A DNA stretch of 46,672 bases, taken from positions 1 through 46,672 of the forward strand of contig CADCWN010000096.1 in assembly GCA_902806415.1 (NCBI GenBank), written 5' to 3'. The translations under genes and the position numbers were made by a program. Below are positions 32,057-41,010 of the stretch, in pieces. Source of the DNA: an uncultured Thermomicrobiales bacterium. Lineage in GTDB: Bacteria; Chloroflexota; Chloroflexia; Thermomicrobiales; CADCWN01. Each line of letters opens with the position of its first letter. Position 1 is the first letter of the stretch. Below the pieces are notes generated by a model. That model made no database searches, was not told the origin of the DNA, and worked only from the letters and a program-made list of their open reading frames with translations.

Positions 32057-33292
32057 ATGGCCGCCGTGCCGAGCAACGCGGCGGCACACATGACAGTCGA
32101 AACCCTCCATCGCGCCGCCTTCATCGCCTCCTGCCCGGTCGGGCTCTTCCTCTTTTTCCTGCCGCTCTACTCGCAAGCGCTCGGCGCGTCGGCGACGGAG
32201 ATCGGCCAACTTTTCGCCGTCTTCGCGCTGATGCCGATCCTCGCGCGCCCCCTCGTCGGGCGTGGGACCGATCGCTACGGGCGGCGCCCGTTTCTCCTCG
32301 CCGGGCTGACGCTGTTCGTCGTCGCCTGGGGGCTCTACGCGGCCTCGGCGCGGGTCAATGTCCTCTTCGCCGCGCGGATCGTGGAGGGGGCCGCGTCGGC
32401 GCTGCTCCTCATCCCGTCCTACGCCCTGCTCGCCGATCTCGTCCCGGCGAGGGGACGCGGCGCGGCGATCGGGCGCTTCCAGAGTATGATCAACCTGGGG
32501 GCGTTCATCGGTGGCGGTGTCGGCTTCCCGCTCCTCTTCGCCGCCCAGGGGCTCGGCTACGGGATCGTCGCGGGGTGGCGACTCGCCTTCTGCTTCTACA
32601 CCGTCGCGACGATCATCATGCTCCTGATCGCCCACCGGCGCATCGCTGAGCCGCCGCGCCATCCCAAAGAAGCGCCGCCCGCGTTGGCCGTCCCAATGGC
32701 TCCACGCGCCAGCTTGCGCGCCCTTATCCCCTTACTGATTATCTGCCTCGGCACCTCGACGGCCAATGGTGTTACCCAGCCGATCCTGACCCTCTACCTC
32801 CGCGACCACTTCACCCAGAATCTGGGCCTGCTCCTCCTCACCTTCACGCCCGCCGCGATCGTCTACGGGGTCGCGCCGGCACCGCTCGGGCGATTGAGCG
32901 ACCGCGTCGGTCGCCGCCGCCTGATGGCGATCGGGCTGGCGATGGCGGGCGCGGTGGCGGGGATCTTCCCGTTGCTGCCGAATATCGCGCTGCTCGGCGC
33001 GCTCTGGACCCTCGAAGCACTCTGCATCTCGGCGGCGGTGCCGGCAGAAGGTGCGCTGGTGGCCGATCTCACGGGCGGCGCGCGACGCGGCATGGCCTAC
33101 GGGCTCTACAGCTTCGCGGTCGGCATCGGCGCGACCCTCGGCCCGCTGCTCGGCGGCTGGGCCTACGATCACCTCGGCCCGACGATCCCGTTCTACCTCA
33201 ACGCGATCATCCTGCCGGTCAGCGCCCTGCTCGTCCTGCTCCTGCCGATCGAGGCGCGACGAAAGGCGCGCGGCGAGAAAGTGACCGCGTAA
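32057..33292 (+). CDS. MFS transporter (12-TM)
   Basis: From the ATG at 32057, after GGAGGGGAGC, the product has 411 residues with 12 hydrophobic segments. FFLPLYSQALGASATEIGQLFAVFALMPILARPLVGRGTDRYGRRPFLLAG contains the MFS motif A (GRGTDRYGRRP). A second, domain-duplicated form is APLGRLSDRVGRRRLMAIG. The family is of the sugar-phosphate/multidrug type. No substrate can be assigned. The in-frame region up to 31826 overlaps the endonuclease III start and is not used. It converges on the BKACE gene across a hairpin. Confidence 0.86.
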   Translation: MAAVPSNAAAHMTVETLHRAAFIASCPVGLFLFFLPLYSQALGASATEIGQLFAVFALMPILARPLVGRGTDRYGRRPFLLAGLTLFVVAWGLYAASARVNVLFAARIVEGAASALLLIPSYALLADLVPARGRGAAIGRFQSMINLGAFIGGGVGFPLLFAAQGLGYGIVAGWRLAFCFYTVATIIMLLIAHRRIAEPPRHPKEAPPALAVPMAPRASLRALIPLLIICLGTSTANGVTQPILTLYLRDHFTQNLGLLLLTFTPAAIVYGVAPAPLGRLSDRVGRRRLMAIGLAMAGAVAGIFPLLPNIALLGALWTLEALCISAAVPAEGALVADLTGGARRGMAYGLYSFAVGIGATLGPLLGGWAYDHLGPTIPFYLNAIILPVSALLVLLLPIEARRKARGEKVTA

Positions 33293-33393
33293 ACAGTGAT
33301 GGCGGCGGGTGAGGAAGAGCAGCGATCCGGTGACGTAGGGCAGTGATCTTGGCATGGCGGCGATTGAAGCCGGCGGCGAACGTAAACGTGGGT

Positions 33394-33419
33394 GTGCGGG
33401 CGGCTGAAGTCGCCCGCAC
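33394..33419. terminator. Hairpin with GCTGAAGT loop, convergent gap
   Basis: GTGCGGGCG at 33394-33402 and CGCCCGCAC at 33411-33419 form a perfect 9-bp stem. It lies between the MFS and BKACE stops. A relative with the same GGCGGTTGAAACCGCC style occurs at 34328-34347. The GAA-type loops suggest a small repeat family that doubles as terminators. Confidence 0.65.
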
Positions 33420-33447
33420 GCCATTAAGTCTTCGCCCGCAACCAATA

Positions 33448-34275
33448 TCACCCAAGCCCCAGTATCTGTCGCGTTTCAGCCGGGGTCGCCGGTTCGCGGC
33501 CGATCTCGCGGCCCAGGCGCACCAGCCGCTCGACGAGCTGCGGGTTCGTCGCCTTGACGTCGCGACTGAGGTAGTGATTGTCCTCCAGGCCGGTGCGCAC
33601 ATGGCCGCCGATGACGAGCGCGGCCAGATTCATCGGCAACTGCGCACGACCGATCGCGCAGACCGACCAGAGCGATTGGGGTGGCAACTGCTCGGCCATG
33701 TGCAGGAGTTGCTTCACTGTGGCCGGCGCGGCCCCGCGTATACCGAGGACGAACTGGAACCAGTACGGCGGCGTGAACGCACCCGAGGCGATGTAGGGCC
33801 GGGCGTTCTCGATCATCCCGCTCTCGAAGCACTCGATCTCCGGCTTCACGTTGTATTCCGCTAGATCGTCCGCCAGGGCATCGAGGAATTGCGGCGAGTT
33901 GACGAATACGCGCCCCGCGAAGTTGACCGAACCGGCGTCGAACGAGGCGATCTCCGGGCGCAGTTTAACCGGCTCGCGGCGCGCGGCATCCCCGGTCACC
34001 CCGGCACCACCGCCGGTGCTCATATTGATGATCAGGTCGCAATCCGGCGACTGCTCGCGGATGAGGGTGCGCACGCGATCGTAGAGAGCGGGGTCGCAAC
34101 TCACCAGCCCGTCATCCCCCCGAACGTGGATATGGACGATCGCCGCGCCGAGGTTCCAGCAGCGAATCGCGTCGGTCGCGATCTCCTCCGGTGTGATCGG
34201 CAGGGCCGGATTCTGTGCCTTCGTCCCCGCGCTGCCGGTCAGCGCCGCCGAAACGATCACCTTGTCGCCGTCCAT
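33448..34275 (-). CDS. BKACE family beta-keto acid cleavage enzyme
   Basis: The 275-residue product belongs to the DUF849/Kce family. KVIVSAALTGSAGT is its signature start, and the zinc ligands H48 and H50 lie in GAAIVHIHVRGDDG. LIINMSTGGGAGVTGDAARREPV is the substrate loop, and HVRTGLEDNHYLSRDV carries the zinc Glu. The prototype turns 3-keto-5-aminohexanoate plus acetyl-CoA into aminobutyryl-CoA and acetoacetate in lysine fermentation. The wider family handles many beta-keto acids. No lysine-fermentation genes are adjacent, so a different keto acid is likely. Start ATG at 34275 after a GGTGGGGAG stretch. Confidence 0.9.
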   Translation of the reverse strand: MDGDKVIVSAALTGSAGTKAQNPALPITPEEIATDAIRCWNLGAAIVHIHVRGDDGLVSCDPALYDRVRTLIREQSPDCDLIINMSTGGGAGVTGDAARREPVKLRPEIASFDAGSVNFAGRVFVNSPQFLDALADDLAEYNVKPEIECFESGMIENARPYIASGAFTPPYWFQFVLGIRGAAPATVKQLLHMAEQLPPQSLWSVCAIGRAQLPMNLAALVIGGHVRTGLEDNHYLSRDVKATNPQLVERLVRLGREIGREPATPAETRQILGLG

Positions 34276-34327
34276 CTCCCCACCTTTCGTGGTCAGAACT
34301 TATGGGCTAGACAATGCCGAACACTGG

Positions 34328-34347
34328 CAGGCGGTTGAAACCGCCTG
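34328..34347. terminator. Hairpin after the phosphatase gene
   Basis: CAGGCGGTT at 34328-34336 and AACCGCCTG at 34339-34347 pair perfectly around two bases. It lies between the phosphatase stop (34458) and the BKACE start (34275), on the same strand, and could end the upstream transcript. Confidence 0.55.
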
Positions 34348-34457
34348 CTCCCTCGGCACCATGCTCACCAGCGCCGGGAGCATTCTACAGAAGGGCGCGC
34401 GCCTGGCAAGCGGGGGCGCGATCGGATCGGGGCGAGTCATCACACGGCGCGAAGCGA

Positions 34458-34967
34458 TTAGAGCAGCCAGTCCCGCCGCGCGGCGAACTCCCGCAGTGCG
34501 GCCTCTTGTGAGGGGCTGCCGACGGCGTTCGGGCAGACGGCGCGGATCTCGCGCAGGGCGACCTCGGCGGGGAGTCCGCCGCGAATCAGGTAGGCGGCGA
34601 GGACGGTGCCGGTGCGCCCCTGGCCGACGAGGCAATGGACGGCGACGCGCTCGCCGCGCGCCCGTCGCTCGTCGATGAAGTCGAGCGCCGCGTCGAGTTG
34701 GGCCGGATCGGGCGGCGTCAGATCATCGACCGGCAGATGCAATTCGGCCAGGCCATGCCGCGCCAGCGCGCCGGGGAGGAGCGGCGTCTCGGTCAGGGTC
34801 AGCACCGCGCCGATCCCTCGGTCACGCAACCAGCGCAGATCGTCGTCGAGCGCGGCGGTGGCGGCGGCGAGATCCGCGCCGTCGCCATCGCGCCGCGACC
34901 ACTTGCCGGGGCGACCACAGCCGGCCAATGCGCCGTCGATCAACCAGTAGAATCCGTGCTTATCCAT
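34458..34967 (-). CDS. Dual-specificity-type protein tyrosine phosphatase
   Basis: From the ATG at 34967 the product has 169 residues. The phosphatase loop is HCLVGQGRTG with C112 and R118, and the general acid is D82 in LPVDDLTPPD. GIGAVLTLTETPLLP and the SPSQEAALREFA end fit the atypical dual-specificity/cyclin-dependent-kinase-inhibitor-3 type. It should remove phosphate from Tyr/Ser/Thr or from a small metabolite. A longer frame to 35156 adds residues of odd composition and is not used. The ribosome site is weak, so the exact start is uncertain. Confidence 0.85.
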   Translation of the reverse strand: MDKHGFYWLIDGALAGCGRPGKWSRRDGDGADLAAATAALDDDLRWLRDRGIGAVLTLTETPLLPGALARHGLAELHLPVDDLTPPDPAQLDAALDFIDERRARGERVAVHCLVGQGRTGTVLAAYLIRGGLPAEVALREIRAVCPNAVGSPSQEAALREFAARRDWLL

Positions 34968-35151
34968 CGGTCCCAAGCCCTTTCCACGCCAGCAATGCCG
35001 GGGCGGGCAATGCATATCCGCCCGTGATCCAGCGTAGCGCGCGCACCCACCGCGGCGCATCTGGCAAATAGGTAGCGGCGCACCCCACCCGTTTGGAGCG
35101 CGGCGCACCCGCCGGATGGCGAGGTGCTCCTGAGTGGCGAGGTCAGTACGG

Positions 35152-35157
35152 TACAAT
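35152..35157 (+). promoter_or_regulatory. Possible -10 box for the small unknown gene
   Basis: TACAAT at 35152-35157 lies 59 bp before the ATG at 35216. No good -35 box is seen at 16-18 bp. Confidence 0.35.
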
Positions 35158-35215
35158 GGGTGTCAGACGACGCTTGCGCCGACGCGCCGACGCTATGAGG
35201 AAAGGAATGGGGGCA

Positions 35216-35500
35216 ATGGAGAAATCTGAGCCGCTGCCGCTCTATCTGGTGACACATCGTGGCGCGCTGGCCGTCAACGACAACGAGACAATCGCCTCGC
35301 GCCCCGCAGCGGGCGGGTCGGCGGGGGAGATGTTCGAGACGCTGTTGGAGATGACGCACCATCAGGCCGAGCGCCTGGGGCAGATGGTTAACGTCCTCAG
35401 CGTGGCTCCGGCCCCGGCGGGCGATTTTCGCGGCGACAACGCGATCACCATCCACGTCGCCGAGGACGGTGCCTGGCACAACCCGGCGCACCGGGGATAA
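35216..35500 (+). CDS. Small hypothetical protein
   Basis: A 94-residue product starts at the ATG at 35216, with AAAGGA about nine bases upstream. In-frame ATGs at 35195 and 35207 are alternatives. The protein opens MEKSEPLPLYLVTHRGALAV, has an acidic-to-helical middle (GEMFETLLEMTHHQAERLGQM) and ends in a Gly/Asp/His stretch. No family is recognised. It has no signal peptide or membrane segment. Codon use looks like that of its neighbours. It is the first gene to the right of the divergent phosphatase. Confidence 0.5.
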   Translation: MEKSEPLPLYLVTHRGALAVNDNETIASRPAAGGSAGEMFETLLEMTHHQAERLGQMVNVLSVAPAPAGDFRGDNAITIHVAEDGAWHNPAHRG

Positions 35501-35609
35501 CGCAGGGTAACCCGGCCTCGCATGATGAGGGGGCCGGGCGGCGGTGTTCGGTCGATCGGGTGGCGCGGGCCGGGCTTTCGCGCGGACGATGACAGGCGGA
35601 GGTACGGAG

Positions 35610-36164
35610 ATGGTCGCACGCCCGACCCCCAAGCGGTTCACGGTGGGGGAATACGAGGAGCTGGGGAAGCTCGGCTTCTTCCACGAGGACGACCGCGTCG
35701 AACTGCTGGATGGGGAGATTATCGAGATGACCGCGATCGGGGGCGATCACGCTGTGCTGACGCGCCAGCTCAACCGCATCGTCGTCGGTCAGGTCGGCGC
35801 GGGCTACATCGTCGATGTGCAGAATCCGCTCCGCCTGAACGACGACAGTATGCCCCAGCCGGACCTCGCGGTGATCCGCGACAAGGACTACGGCGGCACC
35901 GTACCCACCGCGGCGGATGCCCTGCTGGTCATCGGGGTGGCCGACTCATCGATCGAGTACGATCGGAACCGCAAACTCCCCCGCTACGCCGCCGCCAGTA
36001 TCCCCGAGTCGTGGATCATAGATGTCACCGCGCGGACGATCGCGCGCTACAGCGATCCGACCAATGAGCGCTACCAGCAGATCGTCCCCGCGCACCGGGG
36101 GCAGACGCTCGCCTCGGCGATTATCCCGGCGATCAGTATCGCGGTCGATAGCGTCTTCCGCTAA
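35610..36164 (+). CDS. Uma2-family protein with substituted active-site Glu
   Basis: From the ATG at 35610 (GGCGGAGG upstream) the product has 184 residues with the Uma2 layout. FTVGEYEELGKLGFFHEDDRVELLDGEIIEMT is the start, D85 lies in MPQPDLAVI, and K122 in RNRKLPRYA. The position that holds the active-site Glu in the paralogue at 22409 (VIEVADSS) is Gly109 here (VIGVADSS, codon GGG at 35934-35936, one base from GAG). The rest of the motif is intact. It may be catalytically dead or freshly mutated. An in-frame ATG at 35589 is a possible alternative start. Its role is unknown. Confidence 0.82.
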   Translation: MVARPTPKRFTVGEYEELGKLGFFHEDDRVELLDGEIIEMTAIGGDHAVLTRQLNRIVVGQVGAGYIVDVQNPLRLNDDSMPQPDLAVIRDKDYGGTVPTAADALLVIGVADSSIEYDRNRKLPRYAAASIPESWIIDVTARTIARYSDPTNERYQQIVPAHRGQTLASAIIPAISIAVDSVFR

Positions 36165-36166
36165 TC

Positions 36167-36796
36167 TCACGACGACAGCAAGCCCCGCTGCCCGGCCACA
36201 GCCACCGCCTGGGCGCGCGTATTCGCGCCCAGTTTGTTGAAGATCGATGTGACGTGGAAGCGCGCGGTCCGCTCGGAGATGGTCAGGGCGCGCCCGATCT
36301 CCTTGTTCGAGAGGCCGTCGGCGACGAGGTGCAGCACCTCGCGCTCGCGGTCGCTGAGGGTGTCGCTCGTGCGGCGCGGCGCGTGGAGTTCGGCGAGGAC
36401 GCGGGCGGCGACGCGCGGCTCCAGGTGCGACCCACCGGCGTGTACGGCGCGGACAGCGCGGGCGATCTCCTCGGTCGAGGCTCCTTTCAACAGATAGCCC
36501 TTCGCCCCCGCGCGGATCGCGCCGAAGACTCGCTCGTCAGTCTCGTACGCGGTGAAGACGATAACGCGACTCGCCGGGCTGGCCTCGACCAGGCCTGGCA
36601 ACGCGGCGATGCCGCCCAGGCCCGGCAGTTCGAGATCGAGCAGGATCACATCGGGGCGGGCGCGCGCGACGACTGGCAAGGCTTCCTCGGCGGAAGGCAG
36701 CGCGCCGACGACCGTGAACTCTTCCTCGTCTTCCAGCACCCCGACGAGCCCCTGCCGGACGATCGGGTGGTCATCGACGACAAGAATGCTGATCAT
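36167..36796 (-). CDS. NarL/LuxR-family response regulator
   Basis: The 209-residue product has an intact receiver domain: D8, D9, phosphorylation site D54 in VILLDLELPG, T82 and K104 in GYLLKGAS. A LuxR-type helix-turn-helix follows at about 145-209 (LSDREREVLHLVADGLSNKEIGRALTISERTARFHVTSIFNKL). It is transcribed 54 bp after the GAF histidine kinase and is almost surely its partner. Regulated genes cannot be read from the sequence. The adjacent secreted peptidase is a candidate target. Confidence 0.93.
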   Translation of the reverse strand: MISILVVDDHPIVRQGLVGVLEDEEEFTVVGALPSAEEALPVVARARPDVILLDLELPGLGGIAALPGLVEASPASRVIVFTAYETDERVFGAIRAGAKGYLLKGASTEEIARAVRAVHAGGSHLEPRVAARVLAELHAPRRTSDTLSDREREVLHLVADGLSNKEIGRALTISERTARFHVTSIFNKLGANTRAQAVAVAGQRGLLSS

Positions 36797-36850
36797 CTCA
36801 CCTCTCTCGCTCGGCGCAACGCCGTCGATAATCGCGTGTTCGGTCGCGGC

Positions 36851-38050
36851 TCACGGCGCGAGTTCGGCGGGTGGCGGGAGCAGGACGCGCACCGTCGTCC
36901 CGTGTCCGGGGCGGCTCACGATCCGCACCTGCCCCCCGAGCAGCCGGGCGCGCTCGCGCATCCCGACCACGCCGAAACCGCTACCCGCCGTTTCGCGTCG
37001 GACTTCGGACGGTGCGAACCCAACGCCGTCGTCGCGCACGACGAGGGTGATGCCGCGCGGCTCGACCCGGAGGGTGATTGTCACCTCAGTCGCCGCCGCA
37101 TGACGGCGCACATTAGTGAGTGCCTCCTGGGCGATCCGGTAAAGCTCGGCCTCGATTCGCAACGGCAAGGAAGCGACCGCCGCCCCGTGCGTGCGGACGC
37201 CCACCCGCACGCCGTGCTCGGAGGTGAAGGCGCGACCGAGCGCGGCGAGCGCTTGCGGCAACGGCGTGCCGACGAGCGGCAGCGTGCGGAGGTCGTGGAC
37301 GGAGCGCCGCGCCTCCTCCAGGCTGTCGCGGACCGTCGTCAGCGCGCGTTCGAGCCGTCCGCGCGCCCGCGCCGGGTCGCGCTCCAGATGATGCAGCCCC
37401 CCTTCGAGATCGAGGGCGATGGCCGTGAGCCCCTGCGCGAGGGTGTCGTGGATCTCGCGGGCGATCCGGGTCCGCTCCTCGACCCGCGCCAGGCGGGCGC
37501 TCTCGACCGCGAGTCGCGCCCGTTCGAGCGCGATCCCGATTTGCCGGGCGATCGTCGCCAGCAGGCGCAACTCCTCGGTGGTCAACCCGCGCCACGACGG
37601 CGCGGCGACATTCATCACCCCCAGCTGAACCTCACCAAAGGAAAGGGGGATACTGGCGTGGTAGGCCAAACCCCCGGTGAGCGCAGTCGACTCCGCGCGT
37701 ACGGCAGGCCGCAGGCGGCTGCACTCGACCACGTCGATATTCTGTGGGGTCAGTTCGCCAGCCGCGAACGCTTCGAGGCACCAGCAAGGGTTGCCGGTCA
37801 TCCGCACCGGCTCGCGCAGGTAGGGCGGCAAATGCCGGGCGGCGGCATTGTAATACTGGCCGGTCTCGCGATCGAGCAGCCAGACCCAGCCGGTGCGGAG
37901 ATCGAGCAGCTCGGCGACGAGTTCGAGCGCCCGCTGCAGGGCGGCGCGCACATCGCTCTCGTCGCTCAGCGCCTCGGTCACGGCTTCCAGGATCCGTAGC
38001 TCCCGTGACGCCTGCCCGCCCGCCGCTGTTGTCCCCGATCGCCCCGCCAC
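36851..38050 (-). CDS. GAF-domain histidine kinase (NarX/LiaS type)
   Basis: A GTG start at 38050 behind AAGGGGGGC gives 399 residues. The N-terminal GAF domain (about 20-180) holds C89-W-C91 and C110 (ECSRLR), a motif recurrent in such kinases that could bind an iron-sulphur cluster or sense redox. The HisKA_3 region has H201 in RTRIAREIHDTLAQG, and the ATPase domain has RIAQEALTNVRRH, DDGVGF and GFGVVGMRERARLLGG. No membrane segment is seen, so it senses an internal signal. A longer frame to 38314 enters the peptidase gene and is rejected. It lies between the subtilisin lipoprotein and its response regulator in one leftward block. Confidence 0.9.
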   Translation of the reverse strand: MAGRSGTTAAGGQASRELRILEAVTEALSDESDVRAALQRALELVAELLDLRTGWVWLLDRETGQYYNAAARHLPPYLREPVRMTGNPCWCLEAFAAGELTPQNIDVVECSRLRPAVRAESTALTGGLAYHASIPLSFGEVQLGVMNVAAPSWRGLTTEELRLLATIARQIGIALERARLAVESARLARVEERTRIAREIHDTLAQGLTAIALDLEGGLHHLERDPARARGRLERALTTVRDSLEEARRSVHDLRTLPLVGTPLPQALAALGRAFTSEHGVRVGVRTHGAAVASLPLRIEAELYRIAQEALTNVRRHAAATEVTITLRVEPRGITLVVRDDGVGFAPSEVRRETAGSGFGVVGMRERARLLGGQVRIVSRPGHGTTVRVLLPPPAELAP

Positions 38051-38147
38051 ACCGCCCCCCTTATGGGGGCGATGATACCGTACAACTGCAGAAGGGGCGC
38101 GGGGCGGCGATGCCGCCCCTCGCCCCCGGTCCTTCCGGTGGTAATCC

Positions 38148-40826
38148 TTAGCGCACCGCGAAGACCGCCGCCGCCAACAGGGTCTCCCCATCGGCGGTGA
38201 AGATCCCCACGATGTACTCCCCGGCGGGATAGCTGGCAGAGTCGAGGGTGAGTTGCAGCGTGCCGGCACCCGTCGTCGTCGGGCGACCGCTGGCGACCGC
38301 CTTGTTCGCCGCATCGAAGACCCCGATCAGTACAGGGGTGGACGGCGTGAAGCCCGCCCCTGTGATCCCGAACCGCGTACCGGCGGGCGCGTTGTTCGGC
38401 GAGACGCCGACCACCGGGTCACCGCCACCACTGCGCGGCGCGGCGCTCGGTGCCGCGCTCGGCACCGCACTCGGCGCGACACTCGGGCGAGTCGACGGCG
38501 CGACGGTCGGGGCGACGCTCGGGCGGGCCGATGGCGCGGCGCTCGGCCGCGCCGATGGGGCGGATCCGCCCGCGCCGACCGTGTAAGTCGCCGTGGCGAG
38601 AACATTCCCGGCGCTGTCGCCGACGGCGACGGTGTACTGCCCGTTGGGGTCGCCGGTCGAGTCGTAGGTCGCGTTGATCGCGCCGTCGGCGCGCACATTG
38701 ATCGTGGCGTTGGCGAAGGTCTTCCCGGCACTATCGACGATCACGACCGGTAATTGGCTGTTCGCCGGGAAGCCGCCGCCGGTGATCGTGAACTTGGTGC
38801 CGACCGGCCCGGAACCCGGTGCCACCGCGAGCTTCGGCCCGTTCGCAGTCGGCGCGGCGCTCGGCACGGTGGAGGGGCGGGCCGACGGGCGAGCCGAGGG
38901 GGAGGCAGAGGCGCGCGGCGAGGGCGACGCGGAAGCGCGCGGCGAGGCGCTCGGTGCGGCGGCACCCTGCTGCGTCGGCGCGCCGAGCCGGATGTCACCG
39001 GCACCCGACTTCGGATCGACGCCGGGATCCTCGATATCCTGGGCGCGCCCGACGAGGAACTGCTGAATCTGGTCGGGGGTCGCCGTCCCCAGGCTGCTGA
39101 GGACGAGCGCCGCCGCCCCGGCGACGTGCGGGGTCGCGGCGGAGGTGCCGGGGAATGCCGGGTCGCTCGGACTCTCCCGCTGGTACGAGGCGGTCAGCAC
39201 CCGGTCCGGCGCGGTGATCTCCGGCTTCACCCGGTTATCGGCGGTCGGCCCCTGGCTGCTGAAATCCTCCAGCGACAGATCGCGGACATCGGTCGCCCCG
39301 ACCGTGAACGCCCCCTTGGCGTCGGCAGGCGTGGCGACACTGCCGACGGGGGTGAGCAGTTGCGTCTCGCTATTGGCGACGAAGATCTCCAGCTTCACGG
39401 GGCGCACGTTGCCCACGGTGCGCACGCGGAGCTGATAGGTCTGGCGCTGGAACTGGCGGTCGAGCGGGAAGATCAGCGTCTCCACCGGCACGACGCCGCG
39501 AGACTGCACGTTGCGCGAGGAGTCGAGATATTGCCGCCCATCGGCGCTGAACAGGTAGAGGTCGAGGTTGACCGGCTCGCCGGTCCAGGCGTCCCAGCGC
39601 ATCCGCACATCGAGCGCGCTCCCGACGCTGATCTTCAGGAACTCTTTGCCGGGTGCGAACTCGTGCCAGCCATTACCGTCACCGTCGGTGAGGTTGGCGG
39701 CATAATGCTCGTCGCCCGAGTTGCCGGCGGCCACGACGAAGAGGACGCCCTTCGCGCGGGCGTTGTCGACGATCCGCACGCCGAGGCCGGTCCCGTCACC
39801 GCGGGTCGTCCCCACCGAGCCGAACGAGGCCGAGATGATCTTGACCCCCTGGGAGATCATCCAGTCGGTCGCCTGGCCGACGCTGGCATCGCTGTCGATA
39901 TTGGCGATGTACAGTTCGGCATCGGGGGCCACCGCGTGGACGATCTCGGCGCAGGCGGTCCCGTGAACCTCACCGCCGCCGGTGATGTCTTTGGTGGAAT
40001 TGAATGAGCGCGCCTGGACATTCGTGGGCAACTCCTGCCCGAGCAGTTGCTGATACCCGGCGAACCCGAGGTCGATGATCCCGACCTTCACCCCCTTCCC
40101 GGTGATCCCGGCGGACTGCCACTGGTCGGCACCGATCACCTTGACCCCCTCGCTGACGATCGGGGCCATCTGGGCGCGCAGGATATCGCTCGTCATCCCC
40201 GGCACATAGCGGCTCTGCATCCCGGGACGGCGGGTGATCTTGATCTGCTCCACCGAGCTGAAGGCGGCGAGTTGGGCGACCGGGTTGTTCTGCGCGGCGA
40301 CGGCGACGGCATCGAGCGCCATCGCCATCTCGATGACATTCTCATAGCTCGCCACCACACGACCGCCGAGTTCGGTGATCTTCGCCTCGACCGGCGCGGT
40401 ATTCTGATCGGCGAGGACCAGGGTCAGCAGAACCTCGTTGGCCGTGTTCAGCAGGCCGTAATCACGCGCCGCCTGCTCGGCGGCCCCGCGCCCCTGCTGC
40501 TGATAAATGATCGCGATGTCGAACAGCTTGGAATCAACCTTTGCCTGATCGCCGGTCGGGACCGGCAGATTCGGCGGCAGGGTGACCGCGCCCGGCGTGC
40601 CACCATCGTTGCCGCCCGGCACAAAGGTCGGCACCGCGATCGCCGTACCACTGACGACCGGCTGTGTCGGCGCGGACGGCACACCGGCGGTCGGCGGTGC
40701 CACCGTCGGGGCCGGGCTGTTGGTCAGTGAACAACTCGCCAACACCAGTGTCAGCGCCAGCAAGACCAGCGTCAGGCGCACTTGTCCCGCCCAGAAATCT
40801 CTCGCTCGTCGTTTAGGCGCGCGCAT
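38148..40826 (-). CDS. S8 subtilisin-like lipoprotein with IPT/TIG-like tail
   Basis: The 892-residue product has a basic N-terminus, a hydrophobic helix and the lipobox LVLASC, so it should be a lipid-anchored exported protein. After a pro-region, the S8 triad is D252 (GIIDLGFAGY), H288 (EVHGTACAEIV) and S562 (PGTSAATPHVAG), with oxyanion N369 (VAAGNSG). A long insert lies at about 380-500. A low-complexity Ala/Ser/Pro/Arg linker (about 630-665) and a second one divide two beta-sandwich repeats, KLAVAPGSGPVGTKFTITGG and VVGVSPNNAPAGTRFGITGAG, both IPT/TIG-like. It should cleave proteins at the cell surface. GGGGAGGAG precedes the ATG. A small LuxR regulator lies upstream on the same strand. 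Confidence 0.9.
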   Translation of the reverse strand: MRAPKRRARDFWAGQVRLTLVLLALTLVLASCSLTNSPAPTVAPPTAGVPSAPTQPVVSGTAIAVPTFVPGGNDGGTPGAVTLPPNLPVPTGDQAKVDSKLFDIAIIYQQQGRGAAEQAARDYGLLNTANEVLLTLVLADQNTAPVEAKITELGGRVVASYENVIEMAMALDAVAVAAQNNPVAQLAAFSSVEQIKITRRPGMQSRYVPGMTSDILRAQMAPIVSEGVKVIGADQWQSAGITGKGVKVGIIDLGFAGYQQLLGQELPTNVQARSFNSTKDITGGGEVHGTACAEIVHAVAPDAELYIANIDSDASVGQATDWMISQGVKIISASFGSVGTTRGDGTGLGVRIVDNARAKGVLFVVAAGNSGDEHYAANLTDGDGNGWHEFAPGKEFLKISVGSALDVRMRWDAWTGEPVNLDLYLFSADGRQYLDSSRNVQSRGVVPVETLIFPLDRQFQRQTYQLRVRTVGNVRPVKLEIFVANSETQLLTPVGSVATPADAKGAFTVGATDVRDLSLEDFSSQGPTADNRVKPEITAPDRVLTASYQRESPSDPAFPGTSAATPHVAGAAALVLSSLGTATPDQIQQFLVGRAQDIEDPGVDPKSGAGDIRLGAPTQQGAAAPSASPRASASPSPRASASPSARPSARPSTVPSAAPTANGPKLAVAPGSGPVGTKFTITGGGFPANSQLPVVIVDSAGKTFANATINVRADGAINATYDSTGDPNGQYTVAVGDSAGNVLATATYTVGAGGSAPSARPSAAPSARPSVAPTVAPSTRPSVAPSAVPSAAPSAAPRSGGGDPVVGVSPNNAPAGTRFGITGAGFTPSTPVLIGVFDAANKAVASGRPTTTGAGTLQLTLDSASYPAGEYIVGIFTADGETLLAAAVFAVR

Positions 40827-41010
40827 CGTCGCAACTCCTCCCCAAAGATCATCATGGACAAATCACTGCTCGTACTAAAGGTGGTCCGCCCGATTACCGG
40901 TGTCACTCGCCGCCCCGCTCCCTGTCTCGTCTCTCACCCCTCCTCACCGTTTTACTTCCCTACCTGCGACTTCAACGCGACTCGCGCAGCCAGTGCGGGA
41001 ATTGACCCGC

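Noticed and set aside
40827-41010. A regulatory RNA or riboswitch upstream of the subtilisin gene
   Set aside because: No conserved riboswitch core or strong hairpin was found in these 184 bp beyond a GGGGAGGAG ribosome site.
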